Of a DNA stretch of 64,000 nt, positions 59,392 to 64,000 are shown in pieces (the stretch's first letter is position 1; every line of letters starts with the position of its first letter). The notes below the pieces were generated by a model. The model had not been told where the DNA came from. It made no database searches and saw only the letters and a list, made by a program, of their open reading frames with translations. A program made the position numbers and the translations under genes. Source of the DNA: JAICMB01 sp035295125 (GTDB lineage Bacteria; Acidobacteriota; Terriglobia; Bryobacterales; Bryobacteraceae); assembly GCA_035295125.1 (NCBI GenBank), contig DATGJP010000107.1, positions 1 through 64,000 on the forward strand, given 5' to 3'.

Positions 59392-61235
59392 ATGAAACGA
59401 CATCGACTAGCCTGGATCCTCGGCCTCCTCTCCTACGGAGCCATGGGCAACCGATTTTTGTCGGTAACATCTCTACCGGCGCGGGGTCAGGGCCCGCGGC
59501 CGTCGCGGCTAATTCCACTACCAACCGAATCTACGCGGCAGACGAGACCGGTTCGGCAGCTGTAATCGACGGAAGTACGAACACGCTTCTGCCGCCTGTC
59601 CCCGCCCCATTCAGTGTGCCCATGTCGATTGTGGTCAATAAGCTCTTGAACCAATTCACCCTGTCGAACGGCTCCGATGCCGCAGTGTTCTCCGGGGCCA
59701 CGAACACTCTACTGCACAGTATTCATGCCGATCCGAATGTGGGCATCAACTGGTTTAATGTGGGCGTCCTCAATCAAACCACGAACCAGCTCTACGCCCC
59801 TTCAGGCGGCGGTGTGGTGATTACCGACCTGAACACGGGCACGGTCGCTGGGTCCCTGCTCACGAGTTTGAAGACCGGCGAGATTTGCACCGTGCATTCC
59901 GTTGAAGTCAACGCCTCGCTGAACTGGATATATGTTGTGGGACAGTGTCAACTTGCGACGGCGGTCGTTTTTGTATTCGACGGCGTAACCGGAGCGCAAG
60001 TGCAGACCGTCGATCTCGGCGCGGATATGCCGCTCGGCTCCAATGTGCTGGGAATGGTTCTAAATCCGGCATCCAACAAACTATATATCGCGAATAACGG
60101 CGGGGCTTGTTTGCGGCCACCCTCTTGTCCCGTCGTAGGGACGGAGGTTTATAACGCCGCGACCTTCACTCACCTGGCGAGCATTCCCGGAGTCGTTGCG
60201 CCTTACGCTGTCGACAGTGTATTGAATGCGATCTATGGGACCTCAATCCTTGGCGCCGCGGTGATCGATGGCAGTACCGACACCGTCAACAGCCAGTTTC
60301 CGCTCGGATTCTCCGTCGGCAGCGCACAATTTTCGTATCCGATCACAGTCAATGAAGCGACCCATATGGTGTACTTCGCGAATGTGGCTGCTTCGTCCAT
60401 TGCCGTCTATCAGGGCACCCTGCCGAGCCCCGGTACTTTGTCCATCAGCGGACGACTGAGCGGGACCGGCGCCGTGGGAGTCACCATCACGGCCGTGGGC
60501 GGACAGACGTTTACCGCCGTCACCGATACCACTGGATCATACACATTGACTGGATTGCCGCCCGCGGCATACGTCATCACTCCGTCGACCGCTGGAAGGT
60601 TCTACTCGCCCCTCTCGCAGAGCGTCAATCTCAGCACCGTGTCCCTGAGCGGCATCAACTTTGCGGCGCTGAGTAGTCCGATTTCCATTACCGGCCTGAC
60701 CTTTTCGCCGTACTCGACCATCGGTGCTGGCGTCGTTACCAACGGTGTGGTCAGCCTGAATCAGCCTGCTCCCGCCGGAGGCGTCACCCTGAGCGTTTCC
60801 TCCTCGAATAAAGTCGCGAAGGTCCCAGCCACCGCGACGGTAGCAGCCGGAGCAACCACGGGAACCATCGCCATTCAGGGAAGCGGCGTCAATACACCCA
60901 CGTCCGTCTCGATTACGGCGTCCTACTCGGGCTCTCTCGCCCCGTCGGGTTCCTTAGCGCAAGCCGCTCTCACGGTCGCGCCGGGCGATACCCTTCACGT
61001 GTTGTCGGCGACGTTTTCGAAATCGACCCAACTGCTAAAGGTCACGGCAACTAGTACAAATCCACAGTCGATCATTAACGTGTTGAACGCGTCTGGAAAT
61101 GTTCCGCTAGGGATTATGACATCGCTGGGTAACGGAAGCTTCAGCTACCAGACGGCTATTGTTTCTATAGCAAGCGTGAACTTGAAGAGCAATCTGGGCG
61201 GAGCAACCGGTCAGGGGGTAACAATTCTCCCGTAG
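59392..61235 (+). pseudogene. Exported YncE-type propeller/Ig-like protein with a frame break
   Basis: A signal peptide starts at the ATG at 59392 (MKRHRLAWILGLLSYGAMG) with AAGGGA six bases upstream, but that frame ends at 59565. The mature protein continues in another frame from about 59451 (PIFVGNISTGAG, then NRIYAADETGSAAVIDGSTN) and is open to 61235, with no ordinary start before the GTG at 59616. One extra T in the TTTTT run at 59455-59459 would join them. The rest is intact: YncE-like propeller (about 59460-60420), a SdrD/carboxypeptidase-regulatory-like domain (TAVTDTTGSYTLTGLPPAAY), one Ig-like domain and a C-terminal beta domain. Mutation, sequence error or programmed slippage are all possible. 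Confidence 0.75.
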
Positions 61236-61328
61236 CTCGGTCCCCAACTGGCCATGCGCGACGGGGTTCACTCCAGATGCGCCTGATGACTTTTCGGCCG
61301 ATGGTCGGACTGCGTGACGTTTTGATTG

Positions 61329-61610
61329 CGCAGGCGTGAAGCCACCCGGGTTCGCTACTCACTGCGTAAGCCGGAGACCGGGTGGGTCACCGTCGCCGAG
61401 GAGCTCGCCTTGGTCGAGGCTTATCTCAACGTTGAACGCGCTTGCTTCGGTTCCTGGCTCCATGTCGACTTCGAAGTTGATTCCGCCGCGACTCCGCTCT
61501 CAATACCGGCTGTTACGATTCAGCCGATCGTCGAGAACGCGATTCGTCACGACGTGTCCTCTCTCGACGGCCCATGGATCATCCGTCTTCGCGTGTCCGT
61601 CTCGAAATTC
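61329..61610 (+). pseudogene. LytS/YehU-type histidine kinase remnant
   Basis: The frame contains VRYSLRKPETGWVTVAEELA, LVEAYLNVERACFGSWLHVD and VTIQPIVENAIRHDVS. These are the His-kinase linker and N-box of LytS/YehU-type kinases (typically LxEELxxVxxYLxIExxRF and QPLVENAIxHG). The sensor half, the phosphoacceptor region and the ATP-lid are missing, and the frame loses similarity after about 61610. It is a decayed fragment of a full-length kinase gene. Confidence 0.7.
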
Positions 61611-61949
61611 CGATACCCGTCGAACGCGCCATCAAACAGGAGCCCGAGCCATGCGCGTTATTGCGCGCCCACGTCACAATCGATTTCGATCGCGACTGCA
61701 AGCAGGAATTTGCAAAGGCAATCCAGCGCATCGCAGAGGAAGTGGTGAGACTCGACGGTAACAGAAGGCGCGTCCGTACGGCGAAATCGTTGGCTGAAGT
61801 GCTCGGTGACGAATTCGTCGGGTGCACGCGAGGCGAGCAAGGTCGCTTGGGGAGGTTTGACTGTGCAGCGGGAGAAACCGGCGCGCATGATGTAATCTTG
61901 CGTTCTTTCTGCCTGGGTCGGTCGTTTTTGAGTAAACATTGGCATTTGG

Positions 61950-61972
61950 CTTCAGCCGGCCTTTGGACCAAA
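61950..61972 (-). repeat. TCCAAAGG-type repeat copy before clpP
   Basis: On the minus strand it reads TCCAAAGGCCGGCTGAAGCC, identical to the right arm at 12381-12400. It lies about 95 bases before the clpP start. Confidence 0.65.
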
Positions 61973-62066
61973 CGAGCAAACACATGCGAAAACCGGCTGT
62001 GCCACGCTTACTTTCTGCATTACCGCGTTATCATAAGGCTTGACAAGGTCACCGAAAGGCACACTG

Positions 62067-62684
62067 ATGAACAACTCTGTTCTGGTACCGATGGTCGTTG
62101 AGCAGACTTCCCGTGGAGAGCGCGCATTTGACATCTACTCGCGCCTGCTGAAAGAGAACATCATCTTTCTCGGTACGCCCATCGACGATAACGTCGCGAA
62201 CCTGATCATCGCCCAGATGCTTTTCCTGGCGGCGGAAGATCCGGAGAAGGATATCTCGCTGTACATCAATTCGCCCGGCGGCTCGATTACTGCCGGTTTG
62301 GCGATTCTGGACACAATGAACCTGGTGGAACCCGATATCGTGACGTATTGCCTGGGACAAGCGGCATCCATGGGAGCTGTTCTCCTGGCTTGCGGCACGA
62401 AGGGCAAGCGCTACTCCCTGCCGCACGCGCGCATCCTGATTCACCAGCCCTCCATGAGCGGTTTGGGTGGCCAGGCGACCGACATCGACATCTATGCTCG
62501 CGAGATTTTGCGCATGCGGCAGTCGCTGAACGAGATCCTTGCGAACGCCACCGGCCAATCCGTCGAGAGGATCGCGCGTGACGTCGACCGCGACTATATC
62601 CTGGAGCCCGACAATGCTCTGGAATACGGTCTGATCGATCGCGTTATCTCCAGCCGCGAGCTCACCCCGGTTCCGGCACGGTAA
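62067..62684 (+). CDS. clpP: ATP-dependent Clp protease proteolytic subunit
   Basis: A 205-residue ClpP. The catalytic serine is Ser101 (GQAASMGAV), the histidine His126 (ARILIHQPS), and the aspartate lies in RDVDRD; FLGTPIDDNVANLIIAQMLF is the family start. The ATG at 62067 has GAAAGG upstream, and the 9 codons before it are not family-like. The usual neighbours tig and clpX are absent: a remnant-bearing region lies upstream and a permease downstream. Forms a tetradecamer with ClpX/ClpA-type ATPases in the cytosol. Confidence 0.97.
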   Translation: MNNSVLVPMVVEQTSRGERAFDIYSRLLKENIIFLGTPIDDNVANLIIAQMLFLAAEDPEKDISLYINSPGGSITAGLAILDTMNLVEPDIVTYCLGQAASMGAVLLACGTKGKRYSLPHARILIHQPSMSGLGGQATDIDIYAREILRMRQSLNEILANATGQSVERIARDVDRDYILEPDNALEYGLIDRVISSRELTPVPAR

Positions 62685-62685
62685 C

Positions 62686-62870
62686 CTAACTCAGAACCTT
62701 CTCAAACGGTTCGTCGATGACAGCGTACCCTTGTTCTGCCGGATGAACGTAATCAGGTGCAGGGCGGGCCGGTCCGGCATGTCGACACCGTCCATTGATC
62801 CGCCTGATGGCTTTGTCATGGCTGGCGTAGATAATCGATCTATCGCGAGGCTGTCTTCTTCTTATCGATA
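62686..62870 (-). pseudogene. C-terminal remnant of an SGNH/GDSL hydrolase
   Basis: The minus-strand frame ends PDYVHPAEQGYAVIDEPFEK and VLS. The DxxHP word with GY shortly after is block V of SGNH hydrolases, and the preceding KAIRRINGRC fits the helix before it. No GDS-bearing N-terminus is present, so this is a fragment. It ends next to clpP on the opposite strand. Confidence 0.5.
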
Positions 62871-63057
62871 GAGGTTGGCTGTCTTTCAAAACCTGAACGT
62901 CGCGGTGCGAGGTCGCCAATCGATCTAAGGCATGGTCCAGGCGTCGGCTTCGCGCCGCGGACGTGCTGCGCCGAAACGACGGCCAATTAGTGCTGGCTCT
63001 TGCTCGTCGGGGCTTTTAGTGGCATACTTCCCATAAGCAAGTTATGGGAGGCTCCCT
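62871..63057. other. Leader region of the permease gene
   Basis: No gene seen. It ends in a hairpin with arms CCCATAA (63030-63036) and TTATGGG (63042-63048), loop GCAAG, one more A-T pair outside, immediately followed by GGAGG-like GGGAGG, ten bases before the ATG at 63058. Pairing would partly cover the ribosome site. Confidence 0.55.
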
Positions 63058-64000
63058 ATGACCGAATGGTTCACCACGCTCCGCCTCAAACTCCGGGCGC
63101 TCCTGCTCCGCCGCAAACTCGACCGCGACCTCCGGGACGAGCTCCAATTCCACCTCGATATGAAACAGCACAACGCCCAGCAGGTCCCATTTGGAAACCC
63201 CACGGTCCTCAAGGAACGGTCCCGGGACCTGTGGTCGTTTGTCACCCTGGAAAACATCTGGCGTGACATCATCCACGGGGCCCGCATACTCCGCAAGAGC
63301 CCCGGCTTCACCATCGCCGCGGTCCTGACCCTGGCTCTCGGAATTGGAGCCAACACCGCGATTTTCAGCGTGGTTCGCGCTGTCCTTTTCAACAGCCTTC
63401 CCTATCCCAACCTGGAGCGGCTGGTTGTGCTGCATGAAGCTCTGCCATACTCCGACCTCAACGTTTCGTGGCCCGATTTTCTCGATTGGCGCAAGCAGAA
63501 CCGCGTCTTCGAAAAAATGGCCGCCTACGTCGCCGCCGGATTTACCGTGTCCGGCGCAGAAGAACCCGTTATCGTTCCCGGCGCGCTCGTGTCCCCCGAG
63601 ATTTTCGATCTGCTTGGAGTTCAGCCTGCGCTCGGCCGTCTCTTCACTGCAAGCGACGACACGCCTTCCTCCGAACCTGCGGCAATCATCAGCTTCGAGT
63701 TTTGGCAACAGTATTTGAAAGGCGATCCCGGCATTGTAGGCAAGACAATCGCTCAGGAAAGGTCGCCCGTGGTCGTGATCGGGGTCTTACCGGCCGGGTT
63801 CCGGTTTCCAGGCAGCCATGTAGATGTTTACAACACCATCGGCCGGTTGGGTTCGATACCCGATTATCAGAACCGAGCCAACCACCCCGGCATTGTTGTT
63901 TTTGCGAGCCTCCGTCCTGGCGTCACCCTGGATGTGGCCAATGCCGACATGGCCACGATCATGCAGCGCCTTGGCACGATTTATCCAAAATCGAACCAAA
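63058..64000 (+). CDS. Acidobacterial-type FtsX/MacB permease, cut by window end
   Basis: Partial: 314 codons are open to the right edge without a stop. The N-terminus (RRKLDRDLRDELQFHLDM) is the short cytoplasmic domain typical of acidobacterial duplicated orphan permeases; IWRDIIHGARILRKSPGFTI leads into the first transmembrane helix AAVLTLALGIGANTAIFSVV, the hallmark of the family. A MacB-type periplasmic domain follows (SWPDFLDWRKQNRVFEKMAA, PGALVSPEIFDLLGVQPALG). Complete members have about 800 residues and two FtsX domains, and lack an ATPase of their own. Role unknown; export of small molecules or lipoproteins is usually guessed. Confidence 0.93.
   Translation, partial: MTEWFTTLRLKLRALLLRRKLDRDLRDELQFHLDMKQHNAQQVPFGNPTVLKERSRDLWSFVTLENIWRDIIHGARILRKSPGFTIAAVLTLALGIGANTAIFSVVRAVLFNSLPYPNLERLVVLHEALPYSDLNVSWPDFLDWRKQNRVFEKMAAYVAAGFTVSGAEEPVIVPGALVSPEIFDLLGVQPALGRLFTASDDTPSSEPAAIISFEFWQQYLKGDPGIVGKTIAQERSPVVVIGVLPAGFRFPGSHVDVYNTIGRLGSIPDYQNRANHPGIVVFASLRPGVTLDVANADMATIMQRLGTIYPKSNQ

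Larger units (their letters stand above)
61236..62066. other. Region with gene remnants and a repeat, no intact gene
   Basis: Between the propeller gene and clpP lies a truncated histidine-kinase piece (61329-61610), then about 330 bases with open frames but no recognisable product, then a repeat-like inverted element at about 61950-61972. The 75 bases before clpP must hold its promoter; I cannot point to one. Confidence 0.6.

Noticed and set aside
61574..62101. 175-codon plus-strand open frame before clpP
   Set aside because: It covers the histidine-kinase remnant in another frame, a repeat and the clpP start; no family resemblance.

Overview
The window is GC-rich, densely coded bacterial DNA that looks like an Acidobacteriota genome of the Solibacter/Bryobacter kind. 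This is inferred from family content, not from a marker gene: an acidobacterial-type FtsX/MacB permease runs off the right edge, there is a large SBBP-propeller protein, several secreted Ig-like or propeller proteins, a TolB-propeller fused to an amidohydrolase, and ECF sigma/anti-sigma modules. I see no rRNA, tRNA, CRISPR array, insertion sequence or prophage.

Left part (1-32.1 kb), metabolism and housekeeping. It holds a PLP aminotransferase behind a thiolase and its small OB-fold partner; an ECF sigma/anti-sigma/secreted-protein operon; an ATP-dependent DNA ligase and a family-2 glycosyltransferase; tag (3-methyladenine glycosylase), hpd and hisC; a threonine-dehydratase-like enzyme; and the propeller-amidohydrolase. 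A long minus-strand series follows (M13 peptidase, hemD, atpZ, atpI, atpB, atpE, a dapA-like lyase, a YceH protein, an RNB ribonuclease and an eight-heme cytochrome c), many of them overlapping or nearly touching. Next come the SBBP protein and a second ECF sigma/anti-sigma operon that carries two exported HEAT-repeat proteins.

Centre (32.1-51.1 kb), a flagellar and chemotaxis island. On the minus strand a basal-body operon (flgB, flgC, fliE, fliF, fliH, fliI, fliJ) reads from a textbook sigma-54 promoter. Behind it lie fliD with a small chaperone-like gene, three tandem flagellins, and a motility operon (flbD, motA, motB) with a near-consensus sigma-28 promoter. Diverging from these on the plus strand are fliG, two fliN-like genes, fliM, cheY and cheX, so the whole switch complex is away from fliF. 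Hook genes and the export gate are not in the window. Between flagellins 2 and 3 lies an unusual patchwork of decayed copies of flgB, fliE, fliF (inverted) and motB pieces, including an intact copy of the sigma-54 promoter.

Right part (51.1-64 kb). It has an M23 peptidase, an AraC regulator with a VOC protein, maf, a Spy/CpxP-like protein, a short-chain dehydrogenase whose start touches a 12-bp hairpin, two large secreted beta-rich proteins (one with a frame break after its signal peptide), remnants of a histidine kinase and an SGNH hydrolase, clpP, and the truncated permease. A family of short palindromic intergenic repeats (core CAGGCG-GTTT-CGCCTG) recurs at eight places across the window.
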